The notes under the pieces were generated by a model, which did not search any database, had not been told where the DNA came from, and saw nothing but the letters and a program-made list of their open reading frames with translations. The position numbers and the translations under genes were made by a program. From Bacillota bacterium (GTDB lineage Bacteria > Bacillota > Clostridia > Christensenellales > CAG-138), in assembly GCA_023400985.1 (NCBI GenBank), contig JAEXEN010000008.1, positions 6,077-70,076 on the forward strand: a DNA stretch of 64,000 bases, written 5' to 3'. Shown here one piece after another: positions 53,272 through 62,256 of this stretch. Each line of letters starts with the position of its first letter. Within the stretch, counting starts at the first letter, position 1.

Positions 53272-54252
53272 TCAACCCATCAACTCTTTTGCCGCCCGGT
53301 AGATGCTTTTCTCGTTGGGCAATAGCTCCGTTTCGAGCTCGAGCGCGGAGGGGATGGGGGAGAACGCCGCGCCGAGGCGGCGTATGGGCTTTTTAAGGGA
53401 GGCAAGCGCGTCGCTTCCCGCGATGGTCGCGGCGATCTCGCCGCCGAAACCGGAGAAGCAGACAGCCTCGTGCACGATCAAAACGCGGCCGGTTTTTTTT
53501 GCGGTCTTCAAAACGGCCTCCGTATCGAGCGGCGAGAGGGTGCGAAGGTCGAGCACTTCCGCATCGACGCCTTCTTTTTGCAGCTTTTCGGCGACGCTCA
53601 GGCTCATCTGCACCGTACGGCCGTAGGTTATGATAGAAATGTCCTTCCCCTCGCGCTTTACGTCCGCGACGCCGAGCGGCACAACGTATTCGCCCTCCGG
53701 CACGGGGCCGGTGGTCTCGTACAGCTTTTTTTGCTCGAACACGAGCACCGGGTTATCGTCGAGCATGGCGGCGGTGAGAAGGCCCTTTGCGTCGTAGGGG
53801 GTGGAGGGGACGACGACCTTGAGACCCGGGATATGGCAAAACAGCGCCTCAAGGGACTGCGAATGCTGCGCAGAAGCGCCCGTGCCCGCACCGGACGCGA
53901 GACGTATCACCATAGGAACGCTCGCGTTTTTGCCGAGCATGAAGCGCATTTTTGCCGCCTGGTTCACGATCTGGTCGAAGCAGACGGAAATGAAGTCCGA
54001 AAACATGATGTCGATGATGGGGCGCATGCCTGTGAGCGCCGCTCCCACACCCGCGCCCACGAAGGCGTTTTCGGAAATGGGCGTATCCCGCACGCGCTCG
54101 GGGCCGAATTCCTCGAGCATCCCTTCGGGCACGCCGAACGTGCCGCCGTAAATGCCCACGTCCTCGCCCATCAAAAACACGCGCCCGTCGCGGCGCATGC
54201 GCTCGCACATGGCTTCGCGCAGCGCTTCAGTATAAGTCAATACACGATCCAT
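53272..54252 (-). CDS. 2-oxoacid dehydrogenase E1 component, beta subunit
   Basis: 326 residues from ATG 54252. Transketolase-like fold: VFLMGEDVGIYGGTFGVPEG, DTPISENAFVGAGVGAALTG, and YDAKGLLTAAMLDDNPVLVF. The C-terminal domain ends NEKSIYRAAKELMG. Pairs with the alpha subunit 4 bases upstream. The E1 complex decarboxylates pyruvate, acetoin or branched 2-oxoacids with TPP. No E2 or E3 gene follows in the window. Confidence 0.92.
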   Translation of the reverse strand: MDRVLTYTEALREAMCERMRRDGRVFLMGEDVGIYGGTFGVPEGMLEEFGPERVRDTPISENAFVGAGVGAALTGMRPIIDIMFSDFISVCFDQIVNQAAKMRFMLGKNASVPMVIRLASGAGTGASAQHSQSLEALFCHIPGLKVVVPSTPYDAKGLLTAAMLDDNPVLVFEQKKLYETTGPVPEGEYVVPLGVADVKREGKDISIITYGRTVQMSLSVAEKLQKEGVDAEVLDLRTLSPLDTEAVLKTAKKTGRVLIVHEAVCFSGFGGEIAATIAGSDALASLKKPIRRLGAAFSPIPSALELETELLPNEKSIYRAAKELMG

Positions 54253-54256
54253 TCCG

Positions 54257-55243
54257 TCACCCTGCATAAACCAGGCCCGCGAGATCCTCCGTACGTGAGG
54301 AATCGCAGGCTGTGGCGTAATCCACCGCGGCGGCAACGGCTGCCGCGGCGCTTTTTTCTTTTTCCTGTAATTCCGCTTCGGAAACGCCGTTTGCAAGAAG
54401 CGTATCACCAAGGCGGCCGATGGGGTTTTGCGCCTCCCAAAGGTCTATCTCCTGCTGCGTTCGGTACTTGTTCTTGTCGCTTTTGGAGTGGCCGCAGGTG
54501 CGGTAGGTATGCTCCACGATAAACGCGGGCGCACTGTTTTCCAATACATACCGCCGCGCCGCGCGAACGGTCTCGTAAACGCCGAGCGCGTCGTTGCCGT
54601 CGGTCTCGAAAGCGCGTATACCGTAGGCTTCCGCGCGCTTTAGGAGGTCCGTCTCCTTCGATGCGCGGCAAAGCGGGGTGGACATGCCGTAGCAGTTGTT
54701 GATGCACGCAAACAGCACCGGAAGCCCCCAAACGGCCGCAAGGTTGAGCGCTTCGTGCACCGTGCCCTGGTTGAAGGCGCCGTCGCCTAGATAGCTCAAT
54801 ACCACGCGGTCCTTTTCGCCGCGCAGCTTGATGGAAAGCCCCGCGCCGCACGCGATGGGCGTGTTTGCCCCCACGATGCCGTTGGCGCCGAGCATGTTTT
54901 TAGAAAGATCCGCAATGTGCATGGAGCCGCCGCGGCCGCCGTTGGTGCCGCAGGATTTTCCCATCATTTCGGCCATCATGGCGTTTACGTCGAGGGGCTT
55001 GCCCATGGCCTGCCCATGCCCGCGGTGTGTGGCGAGAAGATAATCCTTCTCCTTCAGGGCAAAGCCCGTTCCGATAACGGCCGCTTCCTCGCCGATACAC
55101 AAATGCGCCGTCCCGTGAAGCCGGCCCTCCAAAAACAGGGAGTTGACCCGCTCCTCGAAGAAGCGCACGAGCAGCATGCGTTCATACAATGCAAGTAAAA
55201 AGGATTTTTCGTAGGGCAGCCCGCCCGTGACAGGATCGTTCAC
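54257..55243 (-). CDS. 2-oxoacid dehydrogenase E1 component, alpha subunit
   Basis: 328 residues from a GTG start at 55243 (ggaggttatt upstream); upstream in-frame codons lack a ribosome site. TPP motif SYLGDGAFNQGTVHEALN and ending of NN in ACINNCYGMST are intact. GTNGGRGGSMHIAD and the loop YRTCGHSKSDKNKYR are typical of pyruvate, acetoin or branched-chain E1 alpha. The exact substrate cannot be told from sequence alone. Confidence 0.92.
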   Translation of the reverse strand: MNDPVTGGLPYEKSFLLALYERMLLVRFFEERVNSLFLEGRLHGTAHLCIGEEAAVIGTGFALKEKDYLLATHRGHGQAMGKPLDVNAMMAEMMGKSCGTNGGRGGSMHIADLSKNMLGANGIVGANTPIACGAGLSIKLRGEKDRVVLSYLGDGAFNQGTVHEALNLAAVWGLPVLFACINNCYGMSTPLCRASKETDLLKRAEAYGIRAFETDGNDALGVYETVRAARRYVLENSAPAFIVEHTYRTCGHSKSDKNKYRTQQEIDLWEAQNPIGRLGDTLLANGVSEAELQEKEKSAAAAVAAAVDYATACDSSRTEDLAGLVYAG

Positions 55244-55671
55244 AATAACCTCCGCACGCCGTACGGCGCAGCTTGAAAAGCCTGAAAAACGCCGTGCCGG
55301 AGTGCAAGTCGAGATTACCATTTCACCCATGAAGTGTCAAGTGAATATACTGTGAAAACGCAGTCGCGGAAATGTCGTACCGCCATTTCTGCGGGGTCGC
55401 TGCGGCGGGTTTTACAGGAAGTACCTGTTCGTTCCTCACGGCCGGTACTTCCTGATAGGAACGAAAACCTCCGGTTTTCATCCGTTTCGGCACGCAAGGC
55501 CGCAGGCCTTTGCCCAAAGGGCTCCGGCAGAGCCGGACGCGTACATGCCGCCGAAGCCGGAAGAAAGCTTCCGGAGGGTCGCGACCCTCCGAACCACCTA
55601 TAGGGAATGATTTTGACTGTTATGCTTGCAGAACCGCATCCACATCACATGTTTGCACGAAAGGCGGAGCC
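55244..55671. other. Spacer carrying hairpin-chain repeat C
   Basis: 428 bases between the HD-GYP gene end and the E1 alpha start. Its right-hand half is the hairpin-chain repeat described separately. The left part (55250-55370) contains a small acgccgtacggcg palindrome and no gene. Confidence 0.6.
55415..55590 (-). repeat. Hairpin-chain dispersed repeat, copy C
   Basis: A train of hairpins: caggaagtacc / ggtacttcctg (55415-55425 with 55444-55454), aaaacctccggtttt, ggccgcaggcc, gcccaaagggc, ctccggcagagccgg, cggaagaaagcttccg and gagggtcgcgaccctc. Read on the minus strand, 55488-55548 matches copy A at 3.8 kb, and the flanking blocks match copy B at 32.6 kb. It is the longest copy. Confidence 0.65.
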
Positions 55672-58182
55672 TTAATAGCAGACGACGTTTAGCTCTCCGC
55701 TCTCCACGAGCCGGATGAAAAGATTGCCTAGGCCGGGGTCGAATTGCTTGCCCAAGTTTACGCGTATCTCGTCGAGCGCGGCTTCAACGGGCATGGGGTT
55801 TTTGTAGGAACGCTTTGAGATCATGGCGTCAAACGAGTCGGCGATGGTGAGGCAGCGCGCGCCGATGGGGATATTGTTGCCCGCGATAGCGCGCGGGTAG
55901 CCGCGCCCGTCGTAGCGCTCGTGGTGGCCGAGTACCAAAGGCGTCACATAGCTTAGGGAGGGCAGGTGGCGTATCATTTCCACAGAGCGCTCCACATGCC
56001 TGCGCATGGTGGCAAACTCCGCGTCGGTCAGCTTGCCTTCCTTGGAAAGTATCTCGTCGGGGATGCCGATCTTGCCGATATCGTGCAAAAGCCCCGCCTG
56101 CCGTACGGCTTCCACCGTTTCTTCGTCCATGCCCGCCGTCTTTGCAAGGGTAGCGGCGTAATGGGAAACGGAGAGTGAATGGTTGAATGTATAGTGGTCC
56201 TTCGCGTCGATAGCGGCGGTAAGCGCGTAGATGGTGGAGGTGTATTCCTGTAAAATGGCGGCGTGGGCCTGCTTGCCGGGTTCGGGCTCAAAAAGCTCTT
56301 TGGAATACGCGACAATGCGGTTTTTGCCGTCGCTTCTGGCGCGGCGTGCCGCATGGCTCGCAAGCTTCATAAGCTCCGCAGGGCTTTCTGCCCCGGAAGG
56401 GCTTGAGCAAATGCCCGCCGAAAACGCGAGAAACATAGTGGGATCGCTCGATACGGCGAGGTGCTCGGCAAGCTTTCCCTTCACCTTAAAAGCGTACTTT
56501 TCCGCTGCTGCGGCGTCGGTATAGGGGAGGAGTGCTGCAAACTCGTTGCAGTTGTAGCGGGCGACGGTGGCGCCGTTTTTGACGCAGCCCTTTAAGATAT
56601 CCGCAAACTGGGCAAGCAGGGCGTCGCCTTCGTCGCTCCCGTAAAATTCGTTGTAAAGGCTGAAATCGTCAAGATTGAAAAGCACTACGGAAAGCGAGCC
56701 GCCGTTTGCGCGGCTAAGGTCGCTCTCGAGCTTTTCCATAAAGAAGCGGCGGTTGTAAAGGCCCGTCAGGGAGTCGCGCTGCGCCTCCATATTGATCTCT
56801 TCATAGAGCGCGGCGTTGCGAAGTGCGATGGAGAAAACCGGCAGCGCCGAACTTAAAAGGTTTCTTTCCTCGCCGCTAAACTTTTTGCGCCCGGCCTTGG
56901 CGGATAGAAGTACGAAACCCAAAAGTTTGCCGTCGGCGTTGAGCGGGAGCAGAAATTCTGTATCGAATATACCGAGGATGCGCGTCTCCTGCTCGTTGAG
57001 CATGCCGTAGTGGAAAGTCTCCTTAAAATCGGAAAAGCGAAGGATATCGCTGCGCTCTTTGAGCCATTCGGCCAGACGGCTGTCAGAAGGAAATTCCATA
57101 CGCCTGTCGAGCATGGCGCTCCGGCCTGCGCATACATAGCGGCCGCTCTCCGCGTTTTTTAAAAATACGAACGTCCGCACGGTGGGGAGCGCGGATAAAA
57201 GAAAATCGGAAAACGCGTTCACGAGGTTGCCAAGATCGAGCGTTTTGCTCGCGGCAAGCGAAAACTCCTTGAACTTCGCGCCGCGAAGCACCTTTTCATT
57301 CAGGAAAAGCAGCTCGTACAGCCGGTTTGCAAGTAAAAACAGGCAAAGCGCCGCGACGCAGAAAAGCACTGTGAGCATGATCTCTTTGTATGCGGCATAA
57401 CGGGGCAGATAGTCGCTTATCAGCCAACTTGCGGGCACATATGCCGCCGTGACCAGCGTGATCAAAAGGAAGGCCCACATTAAAAAGAGCACGGCCCTGC
57501 CAATACTCTGGGAAGGTTGGCTCATGCGCCGCTTGCAAAGCGCGTAATACAGGATGAACGCGCTCCCGATGCAGGCGAGCGTGGCAAAAGGAAAGTTATT
57601 GTGCTCGGCTAAGCCCTGTGCGCTCAAGCCCGCGGCGAGGATCAAAAACCCCGAGGCCACGGCAAAAAAACCCGTGCGCTTCCCGGTACTCGTACGGCCT
57701 TCTCGGTAGAGGCGCAAAATCGGCGGGAGCAAAAGCGCGAGCGCGAGCGCGGCAAGCAGGAAAAGCGGCCAATGAAAGTTGTTTTTGAGGTACCAGTCGC
57801 CTTCGCCCATGCTCAGGTCGGGCACGTCAACAAAGATGTTCGTAAACAGTATGAGCGCGGTCACGGCGACCGAAAGCGCAAAGAAAAGCCTCCTCTGCTT
57901 GCGATACGCGAGACCAAGGTAGCCGAGGATGACGTCGTAATAGCAATAAGGAACGAAGCAGAAACCGACCAGCATGAGCCTGTACCAAAAAGCGGGGCCG
58001 GGGAAGAACGTGAAGCGCATCAAAAAGGACCCGAGCGCGATCATGAGATATGCGCCCAAAAGCCCCGTAAAAGCCATAAGCGGCTTATCTTTTTTTGCCG
58101 TGACAAGCGAGGCGAACAAAAACAGACTGCACAAAAAAGCAAACAGCGGAACCATCAAAAAAATCAGGTGGTTCGTGGACAA
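55672..58182 (-). CDS. Membrane HD-GYP phosphodiesterase with GAF and degenerate GGDEF domains
   Basis: 836 residues. About eight N-terminal membrane segments (5-290) like histidine-kinase 7TM sensors, a GAF-like domain (about 320-470), a GGDEF domain (DSLTGLYNRRFFMEKLES near 483) whose active-site motif reads NCNEF instead of GGDEF, and a C-terminal HD-GYP domain: HSLSVSHYAATLAK, GLLHDIGKIGIPDEIL, and HHERYDGRGYP. The GGDEF part is likely inactive and the HD-GYP active, so it should degrade c-di-GMP or a related dinucleotide. Transcription starts somewhere in the AT-rich 58.2-58.38 kb spacer. Confidence 0.9.
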   Translation of the reverse strand: MSTNHLIFLMVPLFAFLCSLFLFASLVTAKKDKPLMAFTGLLGAYLMIALGSFLMRFTFFPGPAFWYRLMLVGFCFVPYCYYDVILGYLGLAYRKQRRLFFALSVAVTALILFTNIFVDVPDLSMGEGDWYLKNNFHWPLFLLAALALALLLPPILRLYREGRTSTGKRTGFFAVASGFLILAAGLSAQGLAEHNNFPFATLACIGSAFILYYALCKRRMSQPSQSIGRAVLFLMWAFLLITLVTAAYVPASWLISDYLPRYAAYKEIMLTVLFCVAALCLFLLANRLYELLFLNEKVLRGAKFKEFSLAASKTLDLGNLVNAFSDFLLSALPTVRTFVFLKNAESGRYVCAGRSAMLDRRMEFPSDSRLAEWLKERSDILRFSDFKETFHYGMLNEQETRILGIFDTEFLLPLNADGKLLGFVLLSAKAGRKKFSGEERNLLSSALPVFSIALRNAALYEEINMEAQRDSLTGLYNRRFFMEKLESDLSRANGGSLSVVLFNLDDFSLYNEFYGSDEGDALLAQFADILKGCVKNGATVARYNCNEFAALLPYTDAAAAEKYAFKVKGKLAEHLAVSSDPTMFLAFSAGICSSPSGAESPAELMKLASHAARRARSDGKNRIVAYSKELFEPEPGKQAHAAILQEYTSTIYALTAAIDAKDHYTFNHSLSVSHYAATLAKTAGMDEETVEAVRQAGLLHDIGKIGIPDEILSKEGKLTDAEFATMRRHVERSVEMIRHLPSLSYVTPLVLGHHERYDGRGYPRAIAGNNIPIGARCLTIADSFDAMISKRSYKNPMPVEAALDEIRVNLGKQFDPGLGNLFIRLVESGELNVVCY

Positions 58183-58384
58183 TTTGCTCTTCCCCCCAAT
58201 TCTTGCGCATAAGATAGCGGTACACTTTAGGCCGGCGGTTCGGTATGGGCCGAACGCCCCAAAAATGCGGCCTTCGCCCGTTTGAGGACAATCGCCGCGA
58301 ATGTAATAAGTGTATTCGGTTTCGACAAAAAAAGCAATAATTTTACAATTTATCCATAAATGTATAAACCGCTGTCAAATACCT

Positions 58385-58894
58385 CTAAACGATCGTTTGT
58401 GCAGAAAGGTAAAATACGAAAAGGACCGTCCACACCAACAAGTGCATATAGCAGCGTTTACCCGCCGTGTCTCGGCGCGTATATAGATAATAGGGCAGAA
58501 ACAGCAGGCCGATAATTGCGGAATAAACGGAGTAATAGGGACTCTTCCTGTATTGCAGAATGTCAAAGAACAAAAAAACGCAGCAGAGGACAAAATAAAT
58601 ATAAGGAACTGTCTTGGAGCCGGGAAGTGCGAGGGCAGATACAAAAAGAAACAGTATTGGAACGATGGCGAGCAGCCAAACCAAGTATTTTGCAAGGCGG
58701 CTTTGCGAACGAAGCGATGCCCAAAGTATCGTTTCTTCGGCCCGCAGCCAGTTGCCGTCTCCGGCATTTATGAGGGAGGAGGCTTGAAGCTCGCCTGTTT
58801 TTAAAAATTCTGCCATACAATCGAAAGAATAGGGTCCGTTAGCCCCGTCCTCATGGAAAATATACCAAACGTTTTCCTCTTGTTTTTCAACCAT
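58385..58894 (-). CDS. GYF_2 (DUF4339) domain membrane protein
   Basis: 169 residues from ATG 58894 (gaggtaccgtg upstream). Residues 8-56 form a GYF_2-like domain: VWYIFHEDGANGPYSFDCM and SLINAGDGNWLRAEE match the W-Y...GPYS...W pattern. Four hydrophobic segments follow (about 70-90, 100-117, 125-138, 150-166). GYF_2 domains bind proline-rich peptides or act as adaptors. Role unknown. Confidence 0.65.
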   Translation of the reverse strand: MVEKQEENVWYIFHEDGANGPYSFDCMAEFLKTGELQASSLINAGDGNWLRAEETILWASLRSQSRLAKYLVWLLAIVPILFLFVSALALPGSKTVPYIYFVLCCVFLFFDILQYRKSPYYSVYSAIIGLLFLPYYLYTRRDTAGKRCYMHLLVWTVLFVFYLSAQTIV

Positions 58895-58939
58895 CACGGT
58901 ACCTCGCTTATGCCAACGGCACAATTTGCAAGAGTATTT

Positions 58940-59695
58940 CTATACAAGAACCAGCTGCACGCCCTGCTTCTCGATTTCGCGTAGCTGTGCTTCGTTTTCG
59001 GACGTTTTGACGGTGATCATAACGTCGAGCTGGCTGAACTCGCAAAAGGTAAAAATGCCGCGGCCGATGAACTTTGAGGAATCCAGCACCGCGATTCGCT
59101 TGTTCGCGCAGGCGACGATGTTCTTCTTTACGGACATGTGCAGCGGATACGAGACGGTCAGCCCGTTACAGCCATAGATGCCCGTTGTTCCGAGGAACGC
59201 AAGGTCGACGTTGATGCTTTTGAAAAAATCGTCCACTGCAACGCCTACAAGGGCTGCGTTGCCCGAGAGAACGGAACCGCCGGGCATGGAAAGCCGGAAT
59301 TTCCTGCACATTTTCAATGCGATAAGAAGGGAGTTCGTAACAATATCCAGTTCGTTGATATCGGGGCTTTCGACCAATAACTCCGAAACGGCTTGGACGG
59401 TTGAGCCCGAATCAAGCGCAAGCGACATGCCGTTGGACACGAATGCCTTTGCGGCCTCGGCGATCCGCCGCTTTTCCTCGCGAAAAATATCGAGGCTTGC
59501 GATACGCGCAGTATCCTCACACGCTACGGCATACCCTCTGGTGCGGCGAACGAGCCCCTGCGCTTCCATGTCGATAAGGTCCCGCCTTATCGTGGTGGGT
59601 GTAACATGGAAGATATCGGCAAGCTCCTCTACCGATATTTTGCTCCTGTTTAAAATCAGCGTATAGATCTGGTCGAGTCGGTATGAACTGCGCAA
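58940..59695 (-). CDS. DeoR-family transcriptional regulator
   Basis: 251 residues from a TTG at 59695 (gaaaggatg upstream); the frame extends further but the family length and ribosome site favour this start. The helix-turn-helix reads ISVEELADIFHVTPTTIRRD. The effector domain has ALDSGSTVQAVSELL and LAFLGTTGIYGCNGLTV, typical of DeoR sugar-phosphate sensing. It is divergent from the BtpA/ABC operon and probably controls both. Confidence 0.9.
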   Translation of the reverse strand: MRSSYRLDQIYTLILNRSKISVEELADIFHVTPTTIRRDLIDMEAQGLVRRTRGYAVACEDTARIASLDIFREEKRRIAEAAKAFVSNGMSLALDSGSTVQAVSELLVESPDINELDIVTNSLLIALKMCRKFRLSMPGGSVLSGNAALVGVAVDDFFKSINVDLAFLGTTGIYGCNGLTVSYPLHMSVKKNIVACANKRIAVLDSSKFIGRGIFTFCEFSQLDVMITVKTSENEAQLREIEKQGVQLVLV

Positions 59696-59735
59696 GTTAA
59701 AAACATCCTTTCGAAAAAGAACATATGTTTCTTCT

Positions 59736-59764
59736 ATTATATGTTTGTTCGTTTCAAGTGTCAA
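59736..59764 (-). promoter_or_regulatory. Promoter of the DeoR gene with embedded operator
   Basis: On the minus strand a perfect TTGACA (59759-59764), exactly 17 bases, and a perfect TATAAT (59736-59741). The spacer contains AAACGAAC (59747-59754), the word repeated in the upstream operator, suggesting autoregulation. Confidence 0.75.
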
Positions 59765-59798
59765 ATGTTTTGCACAAAAAGATGCAGATATAAAACAA

Positions 59799-59815
59799 AA
59801 ACGAACAAAACGAAC
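59799..59815 (+). promoter_or_regulatory. DeoR operator candidate: AAACGAAC direct repeats
   Basis: AAACGAAC occurs at 59799-59806 and 59808-59815 (9-bp spacing), with a third copy, inverted, at 59747-59754. DeoR proteins often bind such repeats. They lie about 36 bases upstream of the -35 box of the ABC operon. Confidence 0.6.
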
Positions 59816-59850
59816 ATAACGTACCATTTCGTGTTTTTGTCGAAAAAGCA

Positions 59851-59878
59851 TTGACGGGACTGAAAAAAGAACTATAAT
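59851..59878 (+). promoter_or_regulatory. Promoter of the BtpA/ABC operon
   Basis: TTGACG (59851-59856), 16 bases, perfect TATAAT (59873-59878). The leader to 60056 is A-rich with no recognisable riboswitch. Confidence 0.65.
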
Positions 59879-60056
59879 CTAAGTAAAACCAAGCGAAAGA
59901 TCAAAAAAATCATTCAGCTATAAGCCCGGCTTTTAAAAGCAAACAAGCAAAACAAACAACAAATATTCCACTAATAAAATTTTGAAAGAAATATTTTTAA
60001 AATCAAATCAAAAAACAAACATTGTAAACATTTATCTGGGAAAATATGGAGGGAAA

Positions 60057-60857
60057 ATGTTCAAAGAAGCCCGTGAAAAGAACAAAAAGCTGATTTTCGG
60101 CCTGATTCATCTTCTGCCGATGCCGGGAACCCCTTATTATCATGACGGCGACTATGAAAAATCGATTGCAAAAGCGGTGACCGATGCAAAGGCGCTTGAA
60201 AACGGCGGGGCAACGGGCTGTTTAATCCAAACGGTCGACAAGGTATATCCCCCGGGGAACGACAGCGATTATGCGCGCGTTGCGTGCATGGCGGTAATTG
60301 CAAACGAAGTCAGGAAAAACGTCGGCGCCGATTTTAAGATCGGCGTGCAGATCATGTGGAACTGCATCACGCCGTCCCTGGCGGTGGCAAAATCCATAAA
60401 CGCGGATTTTACAAGGTGTACCGCGCTGATCGGTACTACGACCTCCCCGTTTGGGACCATTGAGGCGGATCCGCTTCACGTTTTCGAATACCGCAGGAAA
60501 ATCGATGCATGCAGCGTTGATCTGATCGCCGAAATCGCGGGGTATCATTTTAAATCCGGCTATAATAAGGAAGTTTTGCTCGGCTTGGTACAATCCGCAA
60601 ATATGGTCGGCGCAAGCGCGGTCGAGATCATGCACAAGGATGAGGCAACCAACAACCAAATGGAACGGGATATTCGCGAGGCGTTTCCTCATATGCCCAT
60701 CGTTCTTGGCGGCGCAACGGATGTCGGCTCGGCAAAAAGCAGGCTCCGCGACGCCGATGCGGCTCTTGTGGGCCGCTGCTTCGAGAACGGCAGCTGGGGA
60801 GGCGGCATTGACGAAGAGACGGTTGCCGCTTATATGAAAGAAGTAAACTCAATCTGA
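60057..60857 (+). CDS. BtpA/SgcQ family protein
   Basis: 266 residues from ATG 60057 (tggagggaaa upstream). TIM-barrel proteins of the BtpA/SgcQ family start LIFGLIHLLPMPGTPYYHDG, with DAKALENGGATGCLIQ and VGVQIMWN-like segments after; here the third is KIGVQIMWNCITPSLAVAKS. The C-terminus PIVLGGATDVGSAKSRL is also typical. The enzyme role is not settled; relatives sit in sugar or nucleoside operons. Gene order suggests a catabolic step for the ABC substrate. Confidence 0.82.
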   Translation: MFKEAREKNKKLIFGLIHLLPMPGTPYYHDGDYEKSIAKAVTDAKALENGGATGCLIQTVDKVYPPGNDSDYARVACMAVIANEVRKNVGADFKIGVQIMWNCITPSLAVAKSINADFTRCTALIGTTTSPFGTIEADPLHVFEYRRKIDACSVDLIAEIAGYHFKSGYNKEVLLGLVQSANMVGASAVEIMHKDEATNNQMERDIREAFPHMPIVLGGATDVGSAKSRLRDADAALVGRCFENGSWGGGIDEETVAAYMKEVNSI

Positions 60858-60979
60858 TTTCCAAATATTTTAAAGCGGCCTGTCGTAATAGTGTAGACTT
60901 TAGCTCTGCATGCGCAAAGCTTGCCATTTGCCCAAGAAGTCGAACCAAAAAGGTGGGCAATTAATAAGGAGGAAGAAAA

Positions 60980-62176
60980 ATGAAAAAGCTCTTAGCACTG
61001 GTTATGTGCGTTGTCATGGCGTGCGGTGTGCTCGCGGCCTGTGCCCCGGCAGCCAATGGCAACACCGAGACTCCCGCCCCCGCAGATACCGCGGAACCGA
61101 ATGGCGGCGATGCACAGACGCCGGCACAGCCCGGCGACGCCGCGGCTGAAGGCGGAAAGCTGCTGTTTTTCGCAATCGGCAACCTTGGTGATATGGGTAT
61201 CAACGATCTTGGCTGGTATGCCAGTCAGGAACTCGCCACCAAGTATAATCTGGAGCTGACCGTTGTTGAAGGAACCAATGACGCCTCCGTCAGAACCACA
61301 AGCCTCTTGGATGCGCTCGAGACCGGCGGCTACGATTATTGCGTAACGGCGAGCTGGTACATTCAGGACGACCTTCTCAACAACATGGATAATTACAAGG
61401 ATACCAAATTTGTCATCTATGATTCCTCCCCTCTGGCGGACTTCTCGGCTTACCCCAATGTGTACGGCATTTCCTTCCGTCAGGACGAAGGCTCCTTCAT
61501 GGCCGCGGTATACCAGTGCCTAATGACCAAGACCAACAAGATTGGCGCGGTTGCCGCGCAGGATTCACCGATCCTCAACGACTTCGTTACCGGCTGGATC
61601 GCAGGCGTGAAGTGGTATAACGACAACTTCAACGCGCAGGTTGAGTACAAGCTTGCCTATCTGACCGACTCCACCATCGCGGGCGACTATGAAACCGCTT
61701 CCGTGCTCTACGGCTCCGGCTGCGATGTCGTTTACAATATCGCGGGCACTTACGGCCTTGGCGCCGCGCAGGCTTGCGAGGAGGCGGGCGGTTACGAGAA
61801 GGGCTTCTATATGATCGGCGTCGACTACGATCAGTATAACGTTTATTCCAAGTCCGATACTGCGGTTGTCGGCTACATGAACGTCGCGACCTCCATGCAG
61901 AAGAAAATCCAGGAATCCGTTGTTGACGCCATGTCGAAGGTCATCGACGGCGGCGCCGATATGGGCAATCACAGATACAGCCTGAAGGACGGCGGCGTAG
62001 GCCTTTCCTACAACGACCGTTACAACGAGGTCACGCCCGATGAAGTCAAGGCAGAAGTGACGTCGATCGAGAGTAAGATCATGAGCGGTGAAATCAAGGT
62101 TCCGAGCTACTTCGATTTCAGCGACTACGATCAGTTTGCGGCGTTCCGGGATGACCCCGCCGCACGCCTCGGTTAA
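60980..62176 (+). CDS. BMP-family ABC transporter substrate-binding lipoprotein
   Basis: 398 residues with a strong ribosome site (aaggaggaagaaaa). Lipobox LAAC (Cys21), an Ala/Pro/Thr linker, then a BMP/PBP1-type binding protein: FAIGNLGDMGINDLGWYAS, GTNDASVRTTSLLDALETGG, and IGVDYDQYNVYS. BMP proteins feed nucleoside or purine ABC importers; substrate not proven here. Confidence 0.88.
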   Translation: MKKLLALVMCVVMACGVLAACAPAANGNTETPAPADTAEPNGGDAQTPAQPGDAAAEGGKLLFFAIGNLGDMGINDLGWYASQELATKYNLELTVVEGTNDASVRTTSLLDALETGGYDYCVTASWYIQDDLLNNMDNYKDTKFVIYDSSPLADFSAYPNVYGISFRQDEGSFMAAVYQCLMTKTNKIGAVAAQDSPILNDFVTGWIAGVKWYNDNFNAQVEYKLAYLTDSTIAGDYETASVLYGSGCDVVYNIAGTYGLGAAQACEEAGGYEKGFYMIGVDYDQYNVYSKSDTAVVGYMNVATSMQKKIQESVVDAMSKVIDGGADMGNHRYSLKDGGVGLSYNDRYNEVTPDEVKAEVTSIESKIMSGEIKVPSYFDFSDYDQFAAFRDDPAARLG

Positions 62177-62214
62177 TCGACAGGCCTTGTTTGTGAAAAG
62201 TCAGCAAAGAAATA

Positions 62215-62240
62215 TCGGGACAAGGTAAAACTTGTCCCGA
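62215..62240 (+). terminator. Intergenic hairpin between binding protein and ATPase genes
   Basis: A perfect 10-bp stem (tcgggacaag / cttgtcccga) with a 6-base loop, followed by a weak T-run. It may let more binding protein than ATPase be made from the operon. Confidence 0.5.
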
Positions 62241-62256
62241 ATTTGTAGGTGCACAT

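Noticed and set aside
53470..54522. A 350-codon open frame on the plus strand
   Set aside because: It is antisense to the E1 beta and alpha genes, whose motifs are clear; the composition is rich in His, Arg and Val as shadow frames are.
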